A stretch of 64,000 nt of DNA from Novosphingobium sp. SG707 (GTDB lineage: Bacteria > Pseudomonadota > Alphaproteobacteria > Sphingomonadales > Sphingomonadaceae). The stretch is taken from NCBI RefSeq assembly GCF_012275515.1, contig NZ_JAAZQL010000006.1, positions 248,001 through 312,000 of the forward strand. The letters run 5' to 3'. A model generated the notes under the pieces. It was given only the letters and a program-made list of their open reading frames with translations, was not told the DNA's origin and searched no databases. Every line of letters starts with the position of its first letter. Within the stretch, counting starts at the first letter, position 1. Made by a program: the position numbers and the translations under genes. This document shows, in pieces, positions 36,645-45,084 of the stretch.

Positions 36645-37694
36645 TTAGCCGCGCGGTGCTTTGGTGGTGGCGCGCACGACGAATTCATACGGGAGTTCGA
36701 AAGCGCCCATGCCTTCCTCACCCTTGGAAAGGGCGATCAATTGGGCACAGGCTTTGCCGATCATCGCCGCCGTGGGCTGGCGGATCGCCGTAAGGGGCGG
36801 CACACTGAAACGCACGCCCGGCGTGTCCTCAAAGCTGATGACGGAGAGATCATCAGGGACTTTAAGGCCAAGATCGGCCGCCACATGGAGCGCGGCAAAG
36901 GCCATCTTGTCATTGTCGGCAATGATCGCAGTGGGCGGGCTCGGCGCGGCCAGCATGGTTTCCAGCACGCTGACCGCCATGTCGAAATAGAAATTGCCCG
37001 CCCCGATCGGCCCGGCTTCGGGCGGAATCCCGGCCTCGGCCAAAGCCTCGCGAAAAGCCTTGCGGCGCTTTTGCGAGGGCCCGTAATTGAGAGGCCCGGC
37101 AAGGAAGCCGATGGAGCGATGCCCCAGTTCCAGCAGGTGGCGGGTGACTTCGCGCATGGCGCCTTCGTCATCCATATAGACATCGACAAAATTGCCGCCT
37201 TCGTAATGGCCCACGCGAGCACAGGGAATTCCCTGCCGCTCCAGCCAGTCCACCAGTTCCAGATTGTCGCAATGCGGCGGGGTCAGGATCACGCCATCGG
37301 GGCGCAGGGAACCGACCGCGCGCGCGATTTGCGGGATGGTCGTGCCCGCATCGGTGTCGATCAATTCCAGCACCATATGGTAATTGTGGCGTTCGCATTC
37401 GCTCATGCCGCCATAGAGCATCTGATCGACCCAGTCATTGCCGCGGCCCGATGTCCAGTTTTCAAAGGTGCGCGCGCGGTCATTGATCGAGAGGATCAGA
37501 TAGGAGCGCGCGCCCCCCATCCGCCGCGCCGACAGGTTGGGTACATAGCCCAGTTGTTCCACCATCGCCTCGACCCGCTGGCGCACGGCGGGTTTTACAT
37601 TGGGGCCATTGTTGATGACCCGCGACACCGTTTGGCGCGAGACACCGGCGGCGGCGGCAACATCTTCGATCGTGACTTTGGCAGGTTTGTGCAT
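36645..37694 (-). CDS. LacI family regulator 3 (GH3/TonB locus)
   Basis: A 349-residue regulator: HTH TIEDVAAAAGVSRQTVSRVI and hinge YVPNLSARRMGGARS, then an effector domain (ECERHNYHMVLELIDTD, GHRSIGFLAGPLNYGPSQKRR, PTAIIADNDKMAFAAL). It is divergent from the GH3 gene across a 38-bp inverted repeat containing two operator-like sites and is cotranscribed with the MFS gene downstream. It probably represses both operons until a glucoside is bound. Confidence 0.93.
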   Translation of the reverse strand: MHKPAKVTIEDVAAAAGVSRQTVSRVINNGPNVKPAVRQRVEAMVEQLGYVPNLSARRMGGARSYLILSINDRARTFENWTSGRGNDWVDQMLYGGMSECERHNYHMVLELIDTDAGTTIPQIARAVGSLRPDGVILTPPHCDNLELVDWLERQGIPCARVGHYEGGNFVDVYMDDEGAMREVTRHLLELGHRSIGFLAGPLNYGPSQKRRKAFREALAEAGIPPEAGPIGAGNFYFDMAVSVLETMLAAPSPPTAIIADNDKMAFAALHVAADLGLKVPDDLSVISFEDTPGVRFSVPPLTAIRQPTAAMIGKACAQLIALSKGEEGMGAFELPYEFVVRATTKAPRG

Positions 37695-37745
37695 CGTGAT
37701 CCCTTTGGGCGGTTATCCCCACAAAGGGCCATCATCGCAAGCCAA

Positions 37746-37783
37746 TTGAGAGCGTTCACAAAATATGTTGTGAACGCTCTCAA
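37746..37783. promoter_or_regulatory. Double LacI operator between regulator 3 and GH3 gene
   Basis: TTGAGAGCGTTCACAA (37746-37761) and its exact reverse complement TTGTGAACGCTCTCAA (37768-37783), separated by six bases. Each arm contains a TGAGAGCGTTCACA-like LacI half-palindrome, so two operators face each other about 50 bases from the regulator start and 65 from the GH3 start. Confidence 0.75.
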
Positions 37784-37846
37784 TCTTGGCTATTCGCTCT
37801 CTCGCACAATGAGTCGGCCGCCAATGCGGCGGCAAGGGAGAGCGCA

Positions 37847-40270
37847 ATGAACCGGCAATGGGCCCGTCAGGGGCTGATCTGCGGCCTGAGTCTGGCTGCT
37901 ATGGCGATGGGGATGCCCGTCGCGGGGCAGGCACAGGAGCAGGGGCAAAACCAGCAAACGCAGCGCATTGCCGATCTGCTCGCCCATATGAGCGTCGAGC
38001 ATAAGGTGGCGCAGCTTGTTGAGCCCGACATCGGCTCGATCACGCCCGAGGATATGCGCCGCTATCGCTTCGGCACGATCCTGAACGGCGGCAATTCCGG
38101 CCCCGGCGGCAATGACAAGGCTCTGGCTCCGGCATGGCTGGCGCTGGCCGATACGATGTATCGCGCAGGCACCGAGCCGCTGCCGGCAGGCGAGCCGGTC
38201 ATCCCGCCCTTTTGGGGCACGGATGCGGTGCATGGGCACAATAACATCATTGGCGCGACGCTGTTTCCGCACAATATCGGGCTGGGCGCGGCGCATGATC
38301 CGGCTCTGGTGCAGCGCATCGGCGCGGCCACGGCGCAAGAGATCGCGGTCACCGGCATCGACTGGGCCTTTGCGCCGACGCTTGCTGTGGTGAAGGATAC
38401 CCGCTGGGGCCGCTCTTACGAGAGCTATTCCGAGGATCCCGCGCTGGTGGCGCGCATGGGCGTGGCCGAGGTCGAGGGCCTGCAGGGCAAGCTGGGCACC
38501 AAGGATTTCCTTAATCAGCGCCATGTGTTGGCCAGCATCAAGCATTTCTTTGCCGATGGCGGCACGGGCGGCGTCGATCAGGGCGATACGCGCGGCGATC
38601 TGGACACAATCATCGCCACCCATGCCAGCGCCTATATCCCCGCGATCAAGGCTGGGGCGCAGACGGTCATGGCCTCTTTTTCCAGCATCAACGGCGAAAA
38701 GATGCATGGCAACAAGGCGCTGCTGACCGATCTGCTGCGCGGCAAGATGGGTTTTGACGGGCTGTTGGTGGGCGACTGGAATGCTCATGGGCAGGTGCCC
38801 GGATGCAGCAACGGCGATTGCCCGAAATCGCTGCTGGCCGGGCTGGATGTGTTCATGGTGCCCAATGACTGGCGCGCGCTGTATGACAATCTGCTGCGCG
38901 AGGTGCGCGACGGCACGATCCCCATGGCGCGGCTGGATGAGGCGGTGGGGCGCGTGCTGCGCGTTAAATTGCGCGATGGCCTGTTTGAAAAGCCCGCGCC
39001 CGCACAGCGTGAACTGGCGGGCAAGTGGGAGCTTCTGGGTTCGCCCGAGCACCGCGCCGTGGCCCGTGAGGCGGTGGCCAAGTCGCTCGTGCTGCTGAAA
39101 AACAATGGCATTCTGCCGATCAAATCCTCGGCCCGCATTCTGGTGGCCGGACACGCGGCGGACAATATCGCGCAGGCGGCTGGCGGCTGGACCATCACCT
39201 GGCAGGGCGGCGGCGATCTGACGAATGCCGATTTCCCCGGGGCGACCTCGATTTATGGCGGCATCGCCAAGGCGGCGGCCAAGACCACCCTCGCGGCAGA
39301 CGGCAGCTATTCCGCCCGGCCGGATGTGGCCATCGTCGTGTTTGGCGAACAGCCCTATGCCGAATTTGTGGGCGACCGGCCCGATCATGCGCTGCATGAC
39401 GAGGAAGGTCTGAACCTGCTGCGCAAGTTCAAGGCCGCGCATATTCCGACCGTGGCCGTGCTGCTGTCCGGGCGCCCCTTGTGGGTCAATCGTGAATTGG
39501 CGCTGGCCGATGCCTTTGTCGCGGCGTGGTTGCCGGGCAGCGAGGGCGAGGGGATTGCCGATGTGCTGATCGGCGGCAAGACCGACTTTACCGGACGTCT
39601 GCCGTTTCATTGGCCCGCTACCTGCGATGACAGCGGCAAGCCTTTGTTCGGCGTGAATTATGGCGGCAGCTATCGCCAACCCGCGCCGCGTCTGCCTGTG
39701 CTGGGCCAAACCTGCGCGGCGCTCAATGCCAGCGCCAGCGGCACGTTCGAGGTGTTTCACAAGCGTCTGGCCGCTGGCGTCGATGCCAGTATCCGTGAGG
39801 GCGCGGACGAAACGCTGCTGCATGGCTTTGTGGGCGCGGGCAAGCAATTGCGCGTGCTGGGCTTTGACTATTCGGCGCAGGAGGATGCGCGCGAATTGAT
39901 CTGGAAAGGCCCCGCCGATCTGCGGCTGAGCTGGCCCGTTGCCAATATGAAGCCCTTTGCCGGGGCGACCTCGGGCGAGGTCGTGCTGCGCTACACCATC
40001 GACCAGGCGCCGGGCGGCCCCGTCACTCTGACCGGCATTACGGAAACCGGCGCGGGCGGGACCCAGGTTGACCTCGCGTCCACGCTGCGCGCGGCGGCGG
40101 GGCGCGGTTGGCAGACTGCCCGTATCCCGCTCGCCTGTCTGGCGGGCAAAGCCGGTGGCGCCATCGCCGGGGTCGATCTGAACGTGGGCGCGCCGCTTGG
40201 CATGAAAATCGCCACGATCGAGGTGCGCCCCGGCGGGGCCACCACCAGCTGCACCGAAGCGAAGTTCTGA
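37847..40270 (+). CDS. Exported GH3 beta-glucosidase (ExoP-like)
   Basis: An 807-residue glycoside hydrolase family 3 enzyme with a signal peptide (GLSLAAMAMGMPVAGQA). The catalytic domain contains FWGTDAVHGHNNIIGATLFP, WGRSYESYSEDPALVARMG, KHFFADGG and GLLVGDWNAH with nucleophile Asp310. The second domain (HAADNIAQAAGGWTITWQGG) and a C-terminal beta domain of about 150 residues match exo-1,3/1,4-beta-glucanases. It releases glucose from beta-glucans or glucosides in the periplasm or outside. It starts the operon with TonB receptor 3, 40 bases upstream of it. Confidence 0.95.
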   Translation: MNRQWARQGLICGLSLAAMAMGMPVAGQAQEQGQNQQTQRIADLLAHMSVEHKVAQLVEPDIGSITPEDMRRYRFGTILNGGNSGPGGNDKALAPAWLALADTMYRAGTEPLPAGEPVIPPFWGTDAVHGHNNIIGATLFPHNIGLGAAHDPALVQRIGAATAQEIAVTGIDWAFAPTLAVVKDTRWGRSYESYSEDPALVARMGVAEVEGLQGKLGTKDFLNQRHVLASIKHFFADGGTGGVDQGDTRGDLDTIIATHASAYIPAIKAGAQTVMASFSSINGEKMHGNKALLTDLLRGKMGFDGLLVGDWNAHGQVPGCSNGDCPKSLLAGLDVFMVPNDWRALYDNLLREVRDGTIPMARLDEAVGRVLRVKLRDGLFEKPAPAQRELAGKWELLGSPEHRAVAREAVAKSLVLLKNNGILPIKSSARILVAGHAADNIAQAAGGWTITWQGGGDLTNADFPGATSIYGGIAKAAAKTTLAADGSYSARPDVAIVVFGEQPYAEFVGDRPDHALHDEEGLNLLRKFKAAHIPTVAVLLSGRPLWVNRELALADAFVAAWLPGSEGEGIADVLIGGKTDFTGRLPFHWPATCDDSGKPLFGVNYGGSYRQPAPRLPVLGQTCAALNASASGTFEVFHKRLAAGVDASIREGADETLLHGFVGAGKQLRVLGFDYSAQEDARELIWKGPADLRLSWPVANMKPFAGATSGEVVLRYTIDQAPGGPVTLTGITETGAGGTQVDLASTLRAAAGRGWQTARIPLACLAGKAGGAIAGVDLNVGAPLGMKIATIEVRPGGATTSCTEAKF

Positions 40271-40310
40271 AGAAAAGCTCTGAAGAAAAACATCTATCAG
40301 GAGGATGGTC

Positions 40311-43241
40311 ATGAGGAAGATACAAAAAACTGTGGTCTCGCTTGCCGGGGTCGCCATCGTTCTTGCCTGCGGGGCCAGCGCCGCGCAGGCCCAACAGGCC
40401 GCGACGGGCGCGCAAACGCCCGCCGCCGAAGAACCCGGCGCCATCGTCGTGACGGGTCTGCGCAAATCTCTGGCCGATGCCGTGGGCATCAAGCGCAACA
40501 CCCAAGGTGTGGTCGATGCGATCACCTCGGAAGATATCGGCAAGATGCCGGATACCAACCTGGCCGAATCGATCCAGCGCATTCCGGGCGTTTCGATCGA
40601 CCGCTCGAACAACGAAGGCTCGCGCGTTACCGTCCGCGGCTTTGGGCCGGAGTTCAATCTGGTGACGCTCAACGGCCGCTCGATGCCGGGCAGCGGCACC
40701 GGCGGCACGCGCTCTTTTGACTTCGCCAATATCTCGGCCGATGGCGTGTCGGGCATCGATGTGTTCAAAACCGGGCGCGCCGATGTGGCCTCGGGCGGCA
40801 TTGGTTCGACCATCGACATCCACACCGCGCGTCCCTTCGACCACAATGGTCTGCGCGCGTCGGCGCAGGTCAAGGGCACGGATGACACGTCGCGCTCAGG
40901 CTTCCATGTGACGCCGGAATTCTCTGGTCTGGTCAGCGACACGTTTGCCGATGATCGCATCGGCGTCCTGCTCAACGGCTCCTATTCCGAGCGCGACAGC
41001 CAAGTCCAGTCGGCCTATACGCGCGGGTGGCTGAACCTCCATAAAAATTCCGATCCCGCCAAGAGCGACTTCGGCAACGCGGCGCTGATTGATAATAACA
41101 CGAACCCGCAGGGCAATTATTGGGCGCCGCAGGACGCCAACTGGGCGGTGGAAAACCATCACCGCATCCGCATCAACGGTCAGGCCGTGCTGCAATTCAA
41201 GCCCACCGACACGATCGTGGGCACCATCGACTACACCTATGCGCTGTATAAGGACCACGCGCTCAAGAACAGCTTTGGCGCATGGTTTGGCTATGGCGGC
41301 GCCTTGAGCAGCGCGACCATCGACAAGAACGGCACGATGACCAATCTGGTCGATGCCGGTTCCGACCTGTCCTATACCGGCACCGACGACCAGCAGCGCA
41401 ACCAGCTCGGCTCGCTGGGCGGCAATGTGAAGTGGCAGGCGTTCGACAATCTGACCATTACGGCCGACGCCCATCATTCGGTCAACAATTCGACCGACGA
41501 GTCCCAGTTCTACATCGTGGGTCAGGACCAGAATTATTCGATCAACAAGATCTTTGATTCGACCAAGACCGCCATCCCCACGACGACCTGGACCTTCCAG
41601 TCGCCGTATAATGTGAACAATCTCAATACCTCGCTGATCACGCCGCTGTTTGGCCAGCACAATCTCAGCCGCCAGCGCACCGCTGTCGATGAGGCCAAGC
41701 TGGAAACCGAATGGCGCAACAATGGCGACAGCGGGTTGCGCGCCATCAAGGTGGGCGTGAACTACAAGCAGACCAAGACGGGCTTTACCGTTTACAACAG
41801 CGGCAATATCTCGAACGGCTATTATGATCCGCGTCTTGACGGCGCCTTGCCCTCGTCGCTGTTCACCAAGGTCAATTCCTCCTCGCTGCTGAACGGCATG
41901 TCGGGCGGCGGCAAAGATATTCTGGTGCCCTATTTCTACAGCTTCAATCCGTTCGCTGTGTCGCAGGCACTGGCGGGTCTGCCCAATTACAATGGCACCG
42001 GCCCGGCGCCCGCCTATCCTTCGGGCTATGGCTATGGCACCGTTCCCGCCACGGACAATCTGATCAAGGAGCGCACCTTCTCGGCCTATGCCCAGATGCA
42101 GTTTGATGCCGATTTCAACGGCATGCGCTTCCGGGCGCAGGCGGGTGTGCGCTATGAACATACCAGCGTCAACTCGGCCAGTCTTCAGCAGACGCCGGTG
42201 TCCGTCACCTGGAACAACCCCACCGAGTTCCAGACCCAGTTCCTGCCCGGCGCGCAGATCTATACCGCTGGCAGCAGCTATAATGACTTCCTGCCCGCCA
42301 TCGACATGAGCCTGCAGATCACCAAGCGACTGGTGGCGCGTGCGTCCTACAGCACGACGATCACCCGTTCGGATCTGACCTCGCTTGTCTCGACGCAGGT
42401 GGTCAATGCCAACCCACATGTGGGCAACCGCACGATCTCGTCGGGCAATCCGGGCCTGCTGCCCTATACGTCGCAGAACTTCGACCTGTCGTTCGAATAT
42501 TATATCAAGAATAACAGCTACTTCTCGGCGAACTATTTCGTCAAGCAGGTGTCGAACTTCATTACCCAGACCACCAGCAATGTCACCATTCCGGGCCTGA
42601 CCGATTCCTCGGCAGGCGCGCTGGCGCAAAAGGCGACGGCCGAGGTTCTGGCCGCGGGGCAACAGGCCAGCCCGCAGAATATCTTTGCCCAAATGGTGGC
42701 CGATACCGGCAAGCAGGCCTTTGTCGGCCAGCCCAACGATCCGTTGATCACCTGGCAATTGACCAAGCCCAGCAACGGGCCGACGGTCAACATCCATGGT
42801 TTTGAATTTGCGGGCCAGTATGTGTTTGGCGATACCGGCTTTGGCCTTCAGGCCAACGTGTCGCTGCCTGCAGGCGGCGCGCATTATGACAACACCAATA
42901 TCCTTGAACAGTTCGCCTTGCCCGGTTTGAGCAAGTCGTACAACATCGTCGGCTTCTATGAAAAGAACGGGTTCCAGACCCGCGTTGCATGGAACCATCG
43001 CGATGCGTTCCTGGCCGCGCTGTCCCAGCCGCTCTATGCCAACCAGCCGACCTATACCGCGGCCTATGGTCAGCTTGATGCCAGCGCGAGCTATGACATC
43101 ACCCCCCACGCCACGGTGTTCATCGATGCCGTCAATATCCTGGGCGCATCGCAGAACCAGTATGGGCGCTTCACCAACCAGTTCCTGTATGCCGCCAAGG
43201 GCTATGGGCGCTATCAGGTGGGCGTGCGCGTCAAGCTGTGA
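40311..43241 (+). CDS. TonB-dependent receptor 3 (glycan type)
   Basis: A 976-residue outer-membrane receptor of the large CirA-like class of sphingomonads and Caulobacter. A signal peptide (ending SAAQAQ) precedes IVVTGLRKSLADAVGIKR, the plug (SIQRIPGVSIDRSNNEGSRVTVRGFGP, VDVFKTGRADVASGG region) and a long barrel ending VGVRVKL. The start 40311 is preceded by CAGGAGG; the ATG at 40305 abuts that site. It lies 40 bases after GH3 in the same direction and probably imports oligosaccharides cut by it. A strong terminator follows. Confidence 0.93.
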   Translation: MRKIQKTVVSLAGVAIVLACGASAAQAQQAATGAQTPAAEEPGAIVVTGLRKSLADAVGIKRNTQGVVDAITSEDIGKMPDTNLAESIQRIPGVSIDRSNNEGSRVTVRGFGPEFNLVTLNGRSMPGSGTGGTRSFDFANISADGVSGIDVFKTGRADVASGGIGSTIDIHTARPFDHNGLRASAQVKGTDDTSRSGFHVTPEFSGLVSDTFADDRIGVLLNGSYSERDSQVQSAYTRGWLNLHKNSDPAKSDFGNAALIDNNTNPQGNYWAPQDANWAVENHHRIRINGQAVLQFKPTDTIVGTIDYTYALYKDHALKNSFGAWFGYGGALSSATIDKNGTMTNLVDAGSDLSYTGTDDQQRNQLGSLGGNVKWQAFDNLTITADAHHSVNNSTDESQFYIVGQDQNYSINKIFDSTKTAIPTTTWTFQSPYNVNNLNTSLITPLFGQHNLSRQRTAVDEAKLETEWRNNGDSGLRAIKVGVNYKQTKTGFTVYNSGNISNGYYDPRLDGALPSSLFTKVNSSSLLNGMSGGGKDILVPYFYSFNPFAVSQALAGLPNYNGTGPAPAYPSGYGYGTVPATDNLIKERTFSAYAQMQFDADFNGMRFRAQAGVRYEHTSVNSASLQQTPVSVTWNNPTEFQTQFLPGAQIYTAGSSYNDFLPAIDMSLQITKRLVARASYSTTITRSDLTSLVSTQVVNANPHVGNRTISSGNPGLLPYTSQNFDLSFEYYIKNNSYFSANYFVKQVSNFITQTTSNVTIPGLTDSSAGALAQKATAEVLAAGQQASPQNIFAQMVADTGKQAFVGQPNDPLITWQLTKPSNGPTVNIHGFEFAGQYVFGDTGFGLQANVSLPAGGAHYDNTNILEQFALPGLSKSYNIVGFYEKNGFQTRVAWNHRDAFLAALSQPLYANQPTYTAAYGQLDASASYDITPHATVFIDAVNILGASQNQYGRFTNQFLYAAKGYGRYQVGVRVKL

Positions 43242-43263
43242 GGCCTGAGAGCTGAACCGGATC

Positions 43264-43303
43264 GGAGCCGCCTCAATGTCTGATTGGGGCGGCTCCCTTT
43301 TTT
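43264..43303 (+). terminator. Rho-independent terminator after TonB receptor 3
   Basis: GGAGCCGCC (43264-43272) pairs with GGCGGCTCC (43288-43296) and is followed by CTTTTTT. It overlaps the stop of the convergent cupin gene. Confidence 0.85.
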
Positions 43304-44298
43304 CACGCCAATGTCTGCAAAAGCATTTCGCGCAAATGCGCCGCGCTGTTCCGGGTGAGTGTGCCAAAGGGGCCGCGCGCCGCCTCGGGCAAATGGTCGA
43401 AGGCCGGACCGTTGGTTTCAAACACCAGATTGTCGAACACCACCTTCCACGCTGCGCGCTGATCTTCGGGCAAATCGCGCAGGGTGAGCAGGCCGGAGAG
43501 CAAGGCGGTCATCGGCGATCCAAAATAAGCCGGCACATCGCGCCACCATGTGTTGACCATGACATTGACACTATCGAGCGATTCAACGCCATGCCACCAC
43601 AAGGTCGGAATATAGATCGCATCGCCCGGTTCGAGAATGGCGGTCAATCCATGCGCCTCCGCCTCGCGATAGCGGGGAAAGCGCTCGAAATCAGGCGCGC
43701 GTATATCGACCAGGCTGATCGGTTGGCCAGCAGGCGTCAGGTCGAGCGGGCCCATATAGAGGTTGGGCAATTGCTCGATGGGAAACAGGGTGAATTGGCG
43801 CCGCCCCGCCACCACGCAGGCGATGTTTTCGACATTGTCATAATGGGGCGCGGTCATCGTCCGGTTGCCGATCCAGATGGATTGCAGAAACTGGCTGGCC
43901 GGGATGAAGGGCGTGATGTCGTGGCTCTGGGCAAAACCGGGGAAATATCCGGCCAGCGCCAGCGATCCGGCGAACAGGGCGGATGGCTCCGCAAGGGCCG
44001 CCTCGGCGCGCAGGCGCGCGACAAAATCGGCGATGGGGGTCAGTTCCTTGCGATAGTTGAAGCTGGTATAGCCGGACTCATAGAAAAACCGCCCGCGATG
44101 AACCGGATCGCAGACAAAGTGAGGGATGGGAAGACCGGAGCTGATGGCGCAAAGATGATCAAGCAAGCCGTCAGGGCTGAGAAGAACAGAAGGCCATGAG
44201 GATATGACGCCCTTCAATACGGCGGGCTGCGCCATCGGCTTTATTTCTTCAAGGAAGGCCTGAGGCGTTACGTCAAAGTATTCCGACATATTATTCAT
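43303..44298 (-). CDS. Cupin-like/JmjC-type protein of the halogenase locus
   Basis: A 331-residue cytoplasmic protein with the cupin_8/JmjC fold. PAVLKGVISSWP is the usual start of such domains; metal binding is suggested by APHYDNVENI (His-x-Asp) and the later His in IPTLWWHGVESL, the Fe(II)/2-oxoglutarate triad; RQFTLFPIEQLPNLYMGPLD is the conserved connecting strand. Proteins of this type sit with tryptophan-halogenase-like genes and TonB receptors in Caulobacter and Xanthomonas. It is divergent from sapC. It may hydroxylate a partner or small molecule; no target is known. Confidence 0.8.
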   Translation of the reverse strand: MNNMSEYFDVTPQAFLEEIKPMAQPAVLKGVISSWPSVLLSPDGLLDHLCAISSGLPIPHFVCDPVHRGRFFYESGYTSFNYRKELTPIADFVARLRAEAALAEPSALFAGSLALAGYFPGFAQSHDITPFIPASQFLQSIWIGNRTMTAPHYDNVENIACVVAGRRQFTLFPIEQLPNLYMGPLDLTPAGQPISLVDIRAPDFERFPRYREAEAHGLTAILEPGDAIYIPTLWWHGVESLDSVNVMVNTWWRDVPAYFGSPMTALLSGLLTLRDLPEDQRAAWKVVFDNLVFETNGPAFDHLPEAARGPFGTLTRNSAAHLREMLLQTLA

Positions 44299-44361
44299 AT
44301 AATTATCTTTTCAAAATATTTTGGTGAATAATATTATATTTTGGGGATGGGTCAATCAATT
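44299..44361. promoter_or_regulatory. AT-rich divergent control region, cupin gene/sapC
   Basis: This short gap is much richer in A and T than anything nearby (ATAATTATC, AATAATATTATATTTT). Divergent promoters are likely here, but no single hexamer pair stands out. Confidence 0.4.
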
Positions 44362-45084
44362 ATGGCAAATTTCGTTCCACTGGACTTTGCAGAACATCGC
44401 TTGTTGCGCCTTGCCAATGGCTATGGTGCGTCTTTGGGCGATGGGCTGGGCATGGTGGGTGTGGTGCCCACGGAAATTCCGGCTTTGGTCAATTCCTATC
44501 CGCTGTTTTTCCGCGTCTCTCCTATCACAGGTGCGTTTGAATTGGGCGCGATGCTGGGTTTTGCCGCAGAGGAAAATCTGTTTCTGGCCGACGATGGCTG
44601 GGATGCGGCCTATGTCCCGCTCGTGCGCCGCTGCGAACCCTTTGCCGTGCAGCAAAGCCCCGCCAATCCCGACCGTAACAGCCTGATGATCGACCTCGAC
44701 AGTCCGCGTCTGACCCGCGCGGGCGGCGATGTGCTGTTCTTCTCCGATGGGCGCCCATCCGAACGTTTGCAGGCGATCATCGACTCCCTCGAAGCGCTGG
44801 TAAAGGGCGCGCAACAGGGCAGCGCTTATGCCGCGGCGCTCGATGCGCTGGGTCTGATCGAGCCGGTCGATGTGCGGATCGATCTGGGCGGCGGGGTCAG
44901 CCATAATCCATCGGGCCTCTTTGCCATTGCCGAGGCGCGTCTGGCACAATTACCCGCCGAGGCAATGGTCGATCTGCACCGACAGGGCTATCTGGGCTGG
45001 GTCTATCAACAGGCGGCCTCGGTCGGCCAGATCGCCAATCTCATCCTGCGCAAAAACCGGGGGAGGGCGCCCCATGTCCTCTGA
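44362..45084 (+). CDS. sapC: SapC family protein
   Basis: A 240-residue protein starting MANFVPLDFAEHRLLRLANGYG. It has AEIPALVNSYPLFFR-like, LFLADDGWDAAYVPL and a C-terminal LGWVYQQAASVGQIANLI, as in the SapC-like proteins of TonB/halogenase loci. The function is unknown; the name comes from a Campylobacter surface-layer gene and is not informative here. Alternative starts are ATG 44347 and TTG 44341; I chose 44362 because family members usually begin there. It overlaps the halogenase gene by 11 bases. Confidence 0.8.
   Translation: MANFVPLDFAEHRLLRLANGYGASLGDGLGMVGVVPTEIPALVNSYPLFFRVSPITGAFELGAMLGFAAEENLFLADDGWDAAYVPLVRRCEPFAVQQSPANPDRNSLMIDLDSPRLTRAGGDVLFFSDGRPSERLQAIIDSLEALVKGAQQGSAYAAALDALGLIEPVDVRIDLGGGVSHNPSGLFAIAEARLAQLPAEAMVDLHRQGYLGWVYQQAASVGQIANLILRKNRGRAPHVL

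Noticed and set aside
37790..40975. A 1061-residue minus-strand frame opposite GH3 and TonB receptor 3
   Set aside because: Spans two real genes and the double operator in antisense; composition is that of a shadow frame.
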